64,000 nt of DNA, taken from Pelagibacterium sediminicola (GTDB lineage: Bacteria > Pseudomonadota > Alphaproteobacteria > Rhizobiales > Devosiaceae). Positions 10,063-17,834 of this stretch are shown in pieces. Both the position numbers and the translations under genes were made by a program. Positions within the stretch are counted from its first letter, which is position 1. The number at the start of each line of letters is the position of its first letter. The notes below the pieces were generated by a model. It did no database searches, had not been told where the DNA came from, and saw nothing but the letters and a program-made list of their open reading frames with translations. The stretch is taken from contig NZ_QMEL01000002.1 of NCBI RefSeq assembly GCF_003390885.1, positions 496,001 through 560,000 on the forward strand. Direction: 5' to 3'.

Positions 10063-10104
10063 CGGTCGCCCGATCAGGGCAACCCTCTCACCTGGTTCGG
10101 GGTT

Positions 10105-10548
10105 TTACCAGGAACGAGAGTTGAACGAGCCGTGGTAGAAGTTACTTCCCCACTGGTTGCCGATCATGTTGCCGGCACCAACGACGTTGCCCTTGCCCAC
10201 GACATTGCCGTGCCCCGGAACCACGGTATTCCCGTTACCGGGGACCACGGTGTTTCCACGGCCCGAAACGATCGAGCCCGAATTGCCGGGGATCACGGCG
10301 TGTCCCGAGCCGGTCGTGTTGGTGGAGGAGTTACCGGCGTAGGCGGCCGAACCGAGCCCAATGCCGGACAGAACGTTCGAGCCATTGAGGATGCCCCCAT
10401 TGAGCACCGAGATATGGCCCGTCTGCACGCCGAGCAGATTGTTGCCCAGTCCGAGCAGACCGCTATTGCCCGAATTGAACAGTTGGGCATGCGCCGGAGC
10501 GGCAAGCGCCAAAGTCGCGGCAGCCGAGAGTACGAGAAGTTTCTTCAT
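10105..10548 (-). CDS. Secreted glycine/asparagine-rich repeat protein
   Basis: 147-residue predicted exported protein. ATG 10548 is preceded by AAGGAGG at good spacing and gives a clear signal peptide (MKKLLVLSAAATLALAAPAH, cut after AHA). The mature part is low in complexity: after residue 80 it repeats units such as GNTVVPG, GNVVGKG and GNVVGAG every six to eight residues, with imperfect repeats at DNA level too (10170-10300). Such GN-rich repeats can form beta-roll or turn-rich surfaces. It ends SNFYHGSFNSRSW. Function unknown; possible cell-surface or biofilm-matrix protein (inference). Confidence 0.75.
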   Translation of the reverse strand: MKKLLVLSAAATLALAAPAHAQLFNSGNSGLLGLGNNLLGVQTGHISVLNGGILNGSNVLSGIGLGSAAYAGNSSTNTTGSGHAVIPGNSGSIVSGRGNTVVPGNGNTVVPGHGNVVGKGNVVGAGNMIGNQWGSNFYHGSFNSRSW

Positions 10549-10696
10549 TTGAGCCTCCTTGGTAGCTTGAGAGGCACTGCGCCTCGTCAACGCGAGCGAG
10601 AAGGCCGCCGGAACGCCGGTGGCGCAACCAAAGGGCGCCATTTTATGCGTTTGATGCGAATGCCCGCGAAAATCGGCCGCAATTAACGATAAACGG

Positions 10697-11191
10697 TCAC
10701 CTTGCGAGGGGGCCGGGGTCCATCAGGGCGTGCACACGGTCGGCGCCCAGCCGGGCGAGCTTGAGCATCATCGCCTTGCGCCGGGCGGGGGCGAGGGTAT
10801 CGAGAGGGGCCGGGCGCAGGATATCGCCGCCATGGCCATCGGCAACCATCAGCCCTTCCCCGGCGGGAAAAATTCCGGCGTCGAGCTCGGGGGGCTTGCA
10901 GAAAAAGAAGCGGTCGCAGAAATCCTTGTAGTTGGGCCATTTCATATCGACCCGATAGTCGATGAGGCTCGACTTGATCTCGACGATCCAGATCTCGCCC
11001 TTGCCCCCCACCGCCAGCACGTCGGCCCGGCGGCCGTTGACCAATGGCACTTCGGCATAGCACGCCATATCGTGCACCGAGCGCAGGAACCGCATGACGC
11101 CGCGCTGTACGCGCAAGGCGGTCGGCGACTGGCGGCCATCGACGAGCACTGGCTCGATCGGGTTGGAATCGAATTGGGTCATAAATTCCAT
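10697..11191 (-). CDS. mmcB: MmcB family DNA repair protein
   Basis: 164-residue predicted nuclease of the PD-(D/E)XK superfamily; family members in alphaproteobacteria are linked to mitomycin C resistance. The catalytic pattern is visible: an aspartate in RADVLAVGGKGEIWIVEIKS, followed by the E-I-K triad element. The N-terminal part (TALRVQRGVMRFLRSVHDMA) and KWPNYKDFCDRFFFCKPP are typical of the family. Start is ATG 11191 or 11182; upstream Shine-Dalgarno signals are weak for both. No SOS (LexA) box was noticed. Confidence 0.85.
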   Translation of the reverse strand: MEFMTQFDSNPIEPVLVDGRQSPTALRVQRGVMRFLRSVHDMACYAEVPLVNGRRADVLAVGGKGEIWIVEIKSSLIDYRVDMKWPNYKDFCDRFFFCKPPELDAGIFPAGEGLMVADGHGGDILRPAPLDTLAPARRKAMMLKLARLGADRVHALMDPGPLAR

Positions 11192-11214
11192 TTTACGCCT
11201 GCATCCTGGGACTG

Positions 11215-11676
11215 TCATCCTGATGGCAGGAACCCCATGCGCCGAAAAAACCTTTGGGCGGCGATGTTGGCGGGCAGGACTTTGAGGTCCAGCGTCTTGT
11301 GATAGCGGTTGCGGCAGGCCTCGAAGGTGCGCAGCATCAGTGCCTCGCCGATGCCCTGCCGCCGCCAGCCGGGCATGACGACGAGATCCTTCAAAAAGGC
11401 CGAATTCCGGCAATGAGCAAGAGCCACCAGCGCCCCATTGGAGGCCTGGGCCACCAGCATCAGTTCGGCATCGTATTCGGGGTCGGCACCGAGGGCAGCC
11501 CACCAACTGTCAAAACCGGGTACCTCGCCTTCGCCCTTGGCATAGCCCGCCTTTAAAAGCCCATGGAGTTCTTCGGCCATCGTTTCGGAAAACAGCACAG
11601 GGGCGACGCCATCGGGCCATGACGGCTCGGGGAAATCCGCGGTGAGGTCTCTGCGCATACGGATCGGATCGGCCAT
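11215..11676 (-). CDS. GNAT family N-acetyltransferase
   Basis: 153-residue cytoplasmic acetyltransferase, close to the minimal GNAT size. Motif A, which binds acetyl-CoA, is clear: LVVMPGWRRQGIGEALMLRT. The C-terminal strand and helix (LPANIAAQRFFRRMGFLPSG) form motif B. The acceptor substrate cannot be inferred. It lies 23 bases before mmcB on the same strand, so the two may be cotranscribed. Confidence 0.85.
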   Translation of the reverse strand: MADPIRMRRDLTADFPEPSWPDGVAPVLFSETMAEELHGLLKAGYAKGEGEVPGFDSWWAALGADPEYDAELMLVAQASNGALVALAHCRNSAFLKDLVVMPGWRRQGIGEALMLRTFEACRNRYHKTLDLKVLPANIAAQRFFRRMGFLPSG

Positions 11677-11730
11677 AGTGGCGCAACGATACCAGAAGCG
11701 GTGTCCCCGCTCAAACGCCCGGCCGTGTCC

Positions 11731-12099
11731 TCAGGGCGTATCGATATCGGAAAAGCACGAGAGGGGTTCTGCGTCCTCTGACGCCATCTCGTCGTAGAGC
11801 TGTGCCTCGACCCCGCGCGTCCACCAGACATATTGGCCGGACGCGTAGCGCGCGCCGGACCCCGAAATGACATTGACGAAGATAAGACGCTCGCCTTCGA
11901 CCGGAACGATGGCGAGGAAAATCGGGTGGGCGTTGACATATTCGACCGTCAGCGGCTCGTCGCTTCCCTCGCACCGATAAACCATCACATCGCGCTGTGC
12001 ATTGCCCTCGAGCGTCAGGACGAGCTGCATCGAGGTTTCGACCGCCGGAGCAGGAAATGCGAAGAGCCCCAGCGTTGCTGCGGCGAGGAGCCTTTTCAT
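11731..12099 (-). CDS. MliC family lysozyme inhibitor-like protein
   Basis: 122-residue exported protein. The first 19 residues (MKRLLAAATLGLFAFPAPA) form a signal peptide without a lipobox cysteine, so it is probably periplasmic. The mature domain has the MliC/PliC pattern: VYRCEG near the start, VEYVNAHPIFLAIVPVEGE, then SGSGARYASGQYVWWTRG and a C-terminal cysteine (LSCFSDI) that would pair with the first. Known members block C-type lysozyme with the conserved S-G-x-x-Y loop. Stands alone between GNAT and azlD. Confidence 0.85.
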   Translation of the reverse strand: MKRLLAAATLGLFAFPAPAVETSMQLVLTLEGNAQRDVMVYRCEGSDEPLTVEYVNAHPIFLAIVPVEGERLIFVNVISGSGARYASGQYVWWTRGVEAQLYDEMASEDAEPLSCFSDIDTP

Positions 12100-12192
12100 G
12101 GATCGTCTCCCTTTGGATCGATGGCAATGGCATCCAAAGCCTAGTCGAGTTCGGTAACAAGACCAAGGCGGGACCTCGGCGGGATGCGGTCC

Positions 12193-12513
12193 CTAAAGCA
12201 GCCAGAAGGCCAGCCCGTAGCCGAGCGCGCCGCCGATCGAGGCGATGGAGATATCGCGGCCCAGCCTGAAGCCGAGATAGGTTCCGGCAAGGCCAGCCGC
12301 AAGCATGGCCAGCGCCTTTACGTCGGCCTCGATGAGCGGGAGGAAGGACGCAACGCAGAGCGCAGCGATCGCGGCCGGGCCGGTGGCGTCCAGAAAGCGG
12401 CTGACGGGGCTGCCGGGCTTGATCGAGGACACATCGATCCTTGTCGGCAGATAGCGCATGGCCCAGGTGCCGACTCCCACGATCAGTCCGACAAAAAGCA
12501 GGTCGCTGTTCAT
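12193..12513 (-). CDS. azlD: AzlD family branched-chain amino acid exporter subunit
   Basis: Small inner-membrane partner of AzlC, 106 residues with about four helices, starting at the ATG that overlaps the azlC stop (ATGA, 12513-12510). The MRYLPTRI motif in the first third and SRFLDATGPAAIAALCVASF are typical of AzlD. With AzlC it exports branched-chain amino acids in characterised relatives (AzlCD, BrnFE). The substrate here is inferred from family. Confidence 0.88.
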   Translation of the reverse strand: MNSDLLFVGLIVGVGTWAMRYLPTRIDVSSIKPGSPVSRFLDATGPAAIAALCVASFLPLIEADVKALAMLAAGLAGTYLGFRLGRDISIASIGGALGYGLAFWLL

Positions 12514-13217
12514 CGATTGCCCCCTTTCCAGTCGACAAGGCTCGAAAGCGCGCCCGCCACCATGCCGCCAACGATGCCCACCGTGGTCGAAACGAAAAGC
12601 GTGAGCGGGACCGCCGCAAGGATGGTCACTGCCACGACCCCGAGCGTACGGCGCGAGACGAGGGCGAGCAGCATGGCAAGGAACAGCGCGGGCATCAGAA
12701 AGCCAAGCGCCGCATCGAGCACGGGATAGCCGGAGACCGCACCGGAAAAGACCGCCCCCGCCACGGTGCCGGCGAGCCATGAAAAATAGGGGCCGACACC
12801 CACGCCGAACATGAAGCGTTCGGAAAAATGGGCGCGCGACCTGTTGAGCGCGATGATCGCCGCGCCGAACGCGCCGTCGCTGAGCCATCCGGCCCAGCCC
12901 CAGGCGTGGCGGGTGGCGGCGCGCTCGCGAGCCTTTTCGAGAATGGCCGGCGCATAAAGGACATGCCGCAGATTGGTCGCCATGATCGAAAGCGCGGTGA
13001 CGATCAGCGGGGCGCCGGTGCCCATCAGCGCGATGACGAGGAACTGACTGGCTCCCGCATAGATGACCGCCGACAGGAACCCCGCCTCGAGCGGAGAAAA
13101 CCCCGCCCGCGCCGCCGCGATCCCGAAAGCGATACCCACCGGGAAATATCCAAGCGTAACGCCAAGGCTGGCCCTTGCGCCGGACCGGAAACTGTCTGGT
13201 GAACTCAAAGTGGACAT
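12510..13217 (-). CDS. azlC: AzlC family branched-chain amino acid exporter subunit
   Basis: Large subunit of the two-component exporter; 235 residues with seven or eight predicted helices. Family landmarks are GVTLGYFPVGIAFGIAA near the N-terminus, YAGASQFLVIALM, and TNLRHVLYAPAI. It is translationally coupled to azlD by a 4-base overlap. The 199-base gap upstream separates it from the divergent acidic secreted protein gene. Confidence 0.9.
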   Translation of the reverse strand: MSTLSSPDSFRSGARASLGVTLGYFPVGIAFGIAAARAGFSPLEAGFLSAVIYAGASQFLVIALMGTGAPLIVTALSIMATNLRHVLYAPAILEKARERAATRHAWGWAGWLSDGAFGAAIIALNRSRAHFSERFMFGVGVGPYFSWLAGTVAGAVFSGAVSGYPVLDAALGFLMPALFLAMLLALVSRRTLGVVAVTILAAVPLTLFVSTTVGIVGGMVAGALSSLVDWKGGNR

Positions 13218-13416
13218 TTGGGGGACAACTTGAATCTGGGGCTTTGCCTATAAGCCATCAGCCCAGGCTTGGCCAGCACGGCAACAGGTATGGCAGGCTG
13301 CATTTTTCTTTGTGGCAATTTTGCGCTTCCGCCACGAAATGGTCACGCAACCTCGCATCGGACGATCGCGTTTTCATCTCCGAGGGAGACAGCTCCCCAC
13401 GCAAATGGAGATAAAA

Positions 13417-13908
13417 ATGAACAAGCTTTCCGCTCTTGCCCTTGGCGCCGCGCTCGCGGTTGCCGCGCCTGTCGCCGCGACCGCACAGGATACCGATCTG
13501 GACCTCGACCTCGATAGCGGGGTTGGCGTCGAGCTTGGCGGCGATACCGTCGTCGGCGTCGACGCTGGCGCCGATGCCGGGGTTGAACTCGATCTCGGCG
13601 CCCTTACCCACGCCGATGTCGATACCGCCATACAGTCTTCGGGCAGCGTTGATCTGGGCGATGTGGATGCGACCACCGACATCAGGGTCGTGACGCTCTC
13701 GTCGCTCGCCGCCAATGATGGTGGCGATGCCTCTGTGCTCGCCGATAGCCGTGCGGCGCACGAGGCCGATATCACGGCGCTTCAGGGCAAGGTCAGCGCC
13801 AATGCCGACGTGGTCGCGGCGCTGGAAGCCGAAGGCTATTCGGCCCAGGACGTGATTGCCGTCTCGACGCAGGGCTCGGGAACGGTGGTGCTATTCGTGG
13901 ACGCCTGA
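13417..13908 (+). CDS. Secreted aspartate-rich protein of unknown function
   Basis: 163 residues, starting at ATG 13417 behind a GGAG. The signal peptide (MNKLSALALGAALAVAAPVA, cut near ATAQ) leads into a strikingly acidic stretch with alternating Asp and hydrophobic residues (DTDLDLDLDSGVGVELGG, then VVGVDAGADAGVELDLGAL). The C-terminal half is more ordinary, with an alpha/beta look (VVAALEAEGYSAQDVIAVS). No family recognised. The Asp-rich half may bind divalent cations, as in other extracellular acidic proteins (inference). A strong terminator follows, so it is monocistronic. Confidence 0.7.
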   Translation: MNKLSALALGAALAVAAPVAATAQDTDLDLDLDSGVGVELGGDTVVGVDAGADAGVELDLGALTHADVDTAIQSSGSVDLGDVDATTDIRVVTLSSLAANDGGDASVLADSRAAHEADITALQGKVSANADVVAALEAEGYSAQDVIAVSTQGSGTVVLFVDA

Positions 13909-13932
13909 ACCAATCACCATCTATGAAAGTTG

Positions 13933-13965
13933 CGGGCGGGCAGATTTCTGCCCGCCCGTTTTTTT
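13933..13965 (+). terminator. Intrinsic terminator of the Asp-rich protein gene
   Basis: A perfect 11-bp GC-rich stem (CGGGCGGGCAG / CTGCCCGCCCG) with a 4-base loop ATTT is followed directly by seven T. It lies 25 bases after the stop codon and insulates the downstream lnt gene. Confidence 0.95.
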
Positions 13966-14050
13966 GACCGTCTCGAGGCATCATTGACGCCCCTGCCCCT
14001 CGCGTTCACCGTTCCCGCAGACTGATTCGCGATTTTTCTCGGGAGCGCAG

Positions 14051-15670
14051 ATGACCGCACTGGCCGAATTCGCCATGCTCAGCCACGGCTGGCGGCGGGC
14101 ATTGCTGCTGATCGTTGCAGGTGGGATTGCCGCGCTATCGACCGCGCCGCTCTTTTTCCTTATCGCTCTTTTTCTGGGTCTGCCGGTGCTGGTCTGGACG
14201 CTGGACGGGGCCGAACGGCGCCGGGGTATCGGGGCAAGGATTTTCGGGCCCGCCTTCCGCATCGGGTTCTGGTTCGGACTGGGCTATTTTTCCGCCTCGC
14301 TGCACTGGCTCGGCTCCGCCTTTTTCATCGATGGCGGATGGCTCGTCGTGGTGATGCCGTTCGCGATCGTCGGGCTTGCGGGAATTCTTTCGATCTTCTG
14401 GGGCCTTGGGACCGCGGTCGCCCATCTTTTGTGGTCGGGCGGCACGGCGCGGATCTTTGCGCTCGCCTCGTGCCTGTCGCTGGCCGAACTGGCGCGCGGC
14501 ACGCTTTTTACCGGTTTTCCCTTCAACCTTCTGGGCTACGCGCTCACCGCCAATATCGAGATGATGCAGGCGGCGAGCCTTGTGGGCGTTTACGGGCTGA
14601 CCTTTGCCACCATCGTTGTCGCTGCGACCCCGGCGCTGGTCTGGCCTTCGGGCGACCGCTCGCTGGTTGCGCGGCTGCTGCCGCTTTTCGCCGGGCTGGG
14701 GCTCATCGCGTTGCAACTGGCCTGGGGACATCAGCGGCTTTCGAGCCTTGTGACCGAGCCCTATGACGAGGTTGCGATCCGCATCGTCCAGCCCGTGGTA
14801 CCTCAGGACGAGAAATGGCAGGTTTTGGCACGCGAGGAGATCGTCAACCGCCTGATCGATCTTTCGGCCATGCGCACCGGACCGGACGATGCCGGACTCG
14901 ACGACGTCGATCTTCTGGTCTGGCCCGAAGCCGCGCTGCCGTTCTTTTTGTCCGAAGAGCCGCAATATCTGGCGCAGATCGCGCGCATGCTGCCCGAGCA
15001 AACCATGCTCCTCACCGGCGCGCCGCGCGAGGCCTACGGGACCGACGGCATGATCGTTGCCGGGGCCAAGCCCTATAACTCGATCCTTGCCATAAACGCC
15101 GATGGCGAGGTGGTGACCAGCTACGACAAGACCCACCTCGTACCCTTTGGGGAGTATCTGCCGTTCCAGGATTTTTTCACCCGCTTCGGGATCAGCCAGT
15201 TCGTTCATGGCTCGGAAGGCTGGGCGGCGGGTGAGGCACGGCGGCTGATGGAACCGCCCGGCCTGCCCTCCTTCCTGCCGCTCATCTGCTACGAGATCGT
15301 TTATTCCGGCGCCCTCGGGCCGCTGGTCGAGGAGGCTGGCTTCATCCTTGTCGTCACCAACGATGCCTGGTTCGATGGCTCGATCGGCCCCGCCCAGCAC
15401 TTTCATCATGCACGGATCCGGGCGGTTGAGGAGGGAAAGAGCCTCGTGCGCGCCGCCAATTCCGGCGTCTCGGCCTTCATCGATCCTCTGGGGCGGATCA
15501 CCGGAACGCTTGCGCCGCGCGAATCGGGGGTTCTGGACGGTGCCCCCGCCAGACCGCTCGAAACCACGCTTTACGCCGATTTGCGGAACATCCCGTTCCT
15601 CGCCCTTGTCGGGGCCGGGTTCATCATCGCGCTGGCGGGGCGCCGGGGCGGACGCAGGAGGCGGACATAA
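14051..15670 (+). CDS. lnt: Apolipoprotein N-acyltransferase
   Basis: Adds the third acyl chain to the N-terminal cysteine of lipoproteins in the inner membrane. The 539-residue product has a multi-helix N-terminal membrane domain (about residues 1-225) followed by a nitrilase-like periplasmic domain and a last helix. The catalytic triad is readable: E293 in VWPEAALPFF, K360 in YDKTHLVPFGEYLPF, C413 in FLPLICYEIVY; spacing matches the E. coli enzyme. The ATG at 14051 follows GGGAG. Upstream of metK in the same direction, as in many Hyphomicrobiales. Confidence 0.95.
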   Translation: MTALAEFAMLSHGWRRALLLIVAGGIAALSTAPLFFLIALFLGLPVLVWTLDGAERRRGIGARIFGPAFRIGFWFGLGYFSASLHWLGSAFFIDGGWLVVVMPFAIVGLAGILSIFWGLGTAVAHLLWSGGTARIFALASCLSLAELARGTLFTGFPFNLLGYALTANIEMMQAASLVGVYGLTFATIVVAATPALVWPSGDRSLVARLLPLFAGLGLIALQLAWGHQRLSSLVTEPYDEVAIRIVQPVVPQDEKWQVLAREEIVNRLIDLSAMRTGPDDAGLDDVDLLVWPEAALPFFLSEEPQYLAQIARMLPEQTMLLTGAPREAYGTDGMIVAGAKPYNSILAINADGEVVTSYDKTHLVPFGEYLPFQDFFTRFGISQFVHGSEGWAAGEARRLMEPPGLPSFLPLICYEIVYSGALGPLVEEAGFILVVTNDAWFDGSIGPAQHFHHARIRAVEEGKSLVRAANSGVSAFIDPLGRITGTLAPRESGVLDGAPARPLETTLYADLRNIPFLALVGAGFIIALAGRRGGRRRRT

Positions 15671-15795
15671 GGAACTCTTTATGTCTATTGATTTCATGAC
15701 GCCAACCTGCGACAAGCGCCGTTGAAAGTGCGCGGGAGAGGCCCGCGCACGCGCATCCCCCGTGCGCCCTCAGCCCACCTGCCAAGAGGTTCAAC
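15671..15795 (+). promoter_or_regulatory. Structured leader of metK, candidate SAM-responsive element
   Basis: The 125-base spacer between lnt and metK can form two hairpins that exclude each other: a 9-bp stem GTGCGCGGG/CCCGCGCAC (15728-15736 with 15742-15750) and a 7-bp stem GCGCACG/CGTGCGC (15745-15751 with 15761-15767). In addition AACCT (15704-15708) can pair with AGGTT over the Shine-Dalgarno region (15787-15791). SAM riboswitches precede methionine-cycle genes in alphaproteobacteria, but I could not match the core of a named class with confidence. Confidence 0.45.
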
Positions 15796-16965
15796 GTGGC
15801 CAGTTCTGATTATCTCTTCACCTCGGAATCGGTTTCCGAGGGCCATCCCGACAAGGTCTGCGACCAGATTTCCGATGCAATCGTCGATGCGTTCTTCACG
15901 CTCGACCCCTATTCGCGCGTCGCGGTCGAAACGCTGACCACCACCAACCGCGTCATCCTGGCCGGTGAGGTGCGCGGGCCCGCCGAAATCAACGCCGACA
16001 AGATGGAATCGCTCGCCCGCAACGTGGTGCGCCGCATCGGGTACGAGCAGGACGGCTTTCACTGGAAGAACCTCGATTTTTCCTGCTACGTCCACGAGCA
16101 ATCCGCCCATATCGCGCAGGGCGTCGATGCCTCGGGCAACAAGGACGAGGGCGCGGGCGATCAGGGCATCATGTTCGGCTTTGCCGTCAACGAGACGCCC
16201 GAACTGATGCCCGCCCCGCTGATGTATGCCCACACCATCCTGCGCAAGATGGCCGAGGCGCGGCACAAGGGCGAGATTTCCGCCTTCGGGCCGGACGCCA
16301 AGAGCCAGGTGACCCTGCGCTATCGGAACGGCAAGCCGGTGGGCGCGACCTCGGTCGTCGTTTCCACCCAGCATGGCGAAAATATAACACAGGACGAAGT
16401 GCGCGAACTGGTGCGCCCGTTCGTTGAAGCGACGCTGCCCGAAGGCTGGATGCCTCCGGAGTCCGAGTTTTACGTCAACCCCACCGGCGCGTTCGTCATC
16501 GGCGGGCCGGACGGGGATGCTGGGCTTACGGGCCGCAAGATCATCGTCGACACCTATGGCGGGGCAGCCCCCCATGGCGGCGGCGCATTTTCGGGCAAGG
16601 ATCCCACCAAGGTCGACCGCTCGGCGGCCTATGCGGCGCGCTATCTCGCCAAGAACGTCGTTGCGGCGGGGCTGGCGGACAAATGCGTCATCCAGCTCTC
16701 CTACGCGATTGGCGTTTCCAAACCGCTTTCCATCTTCATCGACACCTACGGCACGGGCAGGATCGACGACGACCGGCTCGAGCCAGTGCTCCAGAAGGTC
16801 ATGGATCTCTCCCCGCGCGGCATCCGCTCCCATCTGGGCCTCAACAAACCCATCTACGAGCGCACCGCCGCCTACGGCCACTTCGGTCGCGAGCCGGATG
16901 AAGATGGCGGGTTCTCGTGGGAAAAGACGGATCTCGCCGAGGCGATCAAGGCTGAACTCACGTAA
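15796..16965 (+). CDS. metK: S-adenosylmethionine synthetase
   Basis: Makes S-adenosylmethionine from methionine and ATP in the cytoplasm; 389 residues, the usual size. Motifs in order: [18 protein letters not shown] (ATP and metal binding), GEVRGPAEI, the [12 protein letters not shown] loop, [20 protein letters not shown], and the P-loop-like [19 protein letters not shown]. The start is GTG 15796, supported by AAGAGG at 15784-15789 six bases upstream and by the N-terminal residues [19 protein letters not shown]. Likely controlled by its leader. C-rich hairpins follow the stop codon. Confidence 0.97.
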   Translation: MASSDYLFTSESVSEGHPDKVCDQISDAIVDAFFTLDPYSRVAVETLTTTNRVILAGEVRGPAEINADKMESLARNVVRRIGYEQDGFHWKNLDFSCYVHEQSAHIAQGVDASGNKDEGAGDQGIMFGFAVNETPELMPAPLMYAHTILRKMAEARHKGEISAFGPDAKSQVTLRYRNGKPVGATSVVVSTQHGENITQDEVRELVRPFVEATLPEGWMPPESEFYVNPTGAFVIGGPDGDAGLTGRKIIVDTYGGAAPHGGGAFSGKDPTKVDRSAAYAARYLAKNVVAAGLADKCVIQLSYAIGVSKPLSIFIDTYGTGRIDDDRLEPVLQKVMDLSPRGIRSHLGLNKPIYERTAAYGHFGREPDEDGGFSWEKTDLAEAIKAELT

Positions 16966-16984
16966 AGCAACCGTTCCGGTTGCT
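16966..16984. other. Short hairpin after metK
   Basis: AGCAACCG/CGGTTGCT with a 3-base loop forms an 8-bp stem immediately after the metK stop codon. No U tract follows; it may protect the mRNA 3' end or act with the next hairpin. Confidence 0.5.
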
Positions 16985-17096
16985 CACCCCTCCCCAGCCC
17001 TCCCCGTCAAGGGGAGGGTGTTTTCCTTTTCCTTGTTGTCTCCCTACGCACAAGGCCAGCACCTCCCCCCTTGCGGGGGAGGATGGGAGGGGGGTA
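16985..17096. repeat. C/T-G/A palindromic repeat cluster (copy 1)
   Basis: Two palindromes of one style lie here: CCCTCCCC-GTCAA-GGGGAGGG (16998-17018), followed by a T-rich stretch TGTTTTCCTTTT that makes it a plausible metK terminator, and CCTCCCCC/GGGGGAGG (17062-17069 with 17075-17082). A similar pair is found at 56655-56756. They look like a dispersed intergenic repeat family. Confidence 0.65.
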
Positions 17097-17120
17097 TCAG
17101 CGGCCCGACAAGGACAGGCC

Positions 17121-17834
17121 ATGACTCTCAAACCCATTCCACAGGACCCGCGCGGGCCGCGCGCCTTTTTCGGGCGGCGCGCGGGGAAAAAGCTCCACAA
17201 GGGGCAGCAGGCGCTGTTCGAGACGCTGCTGCCCGCACTTTCGCTCGATATTTCCGTGCCGGTCGATCCGCGCGCCGTGTTTCCCGACGCGCAACGCATT
17301 CATCTGGAAATCGGCTATGGCGGAGGCGAGCATCTGGCACGGATGGCGCGCGAAAACCCCGAGGACGGGTTTATCGGCTGCGAGGTCTTTGCCGGCGGGA
17401 TCGGCAAGCTGCTCGAAACGATCGATATCGAGGGCATCGAAAACATCCGCCTGTTTTCCGATGACGTCATCAAGCTGCTCGCCGTGATGCCCGCCGCATC
17501 GGTCGATTGCCTTTATGTGCTCTATCCCGACCCCTGGCCCAAACCGCGCCACCACAAGCGGCGGCTGATCCAGTTTCCGGTGCTGGCCGAGTTCGCCCGC
17601 GTCCTCAAGCCGGGTGGCACGTTCCGTTTCGCCACCGATATCGAGGACTATGCCAACTGGACGCTGGCCCATATCCTGAAGGCTCCCGGCTTCACCTGGC
17701 CGCCCTGCGCGCCCGGCACATGGCATACCCCCTATCCCGGATGGCAGGCGACGCGCTATGAGATAAAGGCGCGCCGTCAAGGGCGCGACACCAGCTTCTA
17801 CCTTGAATTCAAGCGTACGGACCCTCAAGATTGA
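17121..17834 (+). CDS. trmB: tRNA (guanine-N7)-methyltransferase
   Basis: Methylates G46 in the variable loop of tRNAs using SAM. 237 residues from ATG 17121; the longer frame would translate the palindromic repeat, so I reject it. SAM-binding motif I is HLEIGYGGGEHLARMA, and the TrmB signature is YVLYPDPWPKPRHHKRRL, followed by the motif with FATDIEDYANWTL and the C-terminal TRYEIKARRQGRDTSFYLEF. Its position right after metK is fitting for a SAM user. It overlaps the next gene by four bases. Confidence 0.95.
   Translation: MTLKPIPQDPRGPRAFFGRRAGKKLHKGQQALFETLLPALSLDISVPVDPRAVFPDAQRIHLEIGYGGGEHLARMARENPEDGFIGCEVFAGGIGKLLETIDIEGIENIRLFSDDVIKLLAVMPAASVDCLYVLYPDPWPKPRHHKRRLIQFPVLAEFARVLKPGGTFRFATDIEDYANWTLAHILKAPGFTWPPCAPGTWHTPYPGWQATRYEIKARRQGRDTSFYLEFKRTDPQD

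Noticed and set aside
16966-16984. Stand-alone terminator of metK
   Set aside because: The stem is good but no U tract follows; the next palindrome with a T-rich tail is a better terminator.
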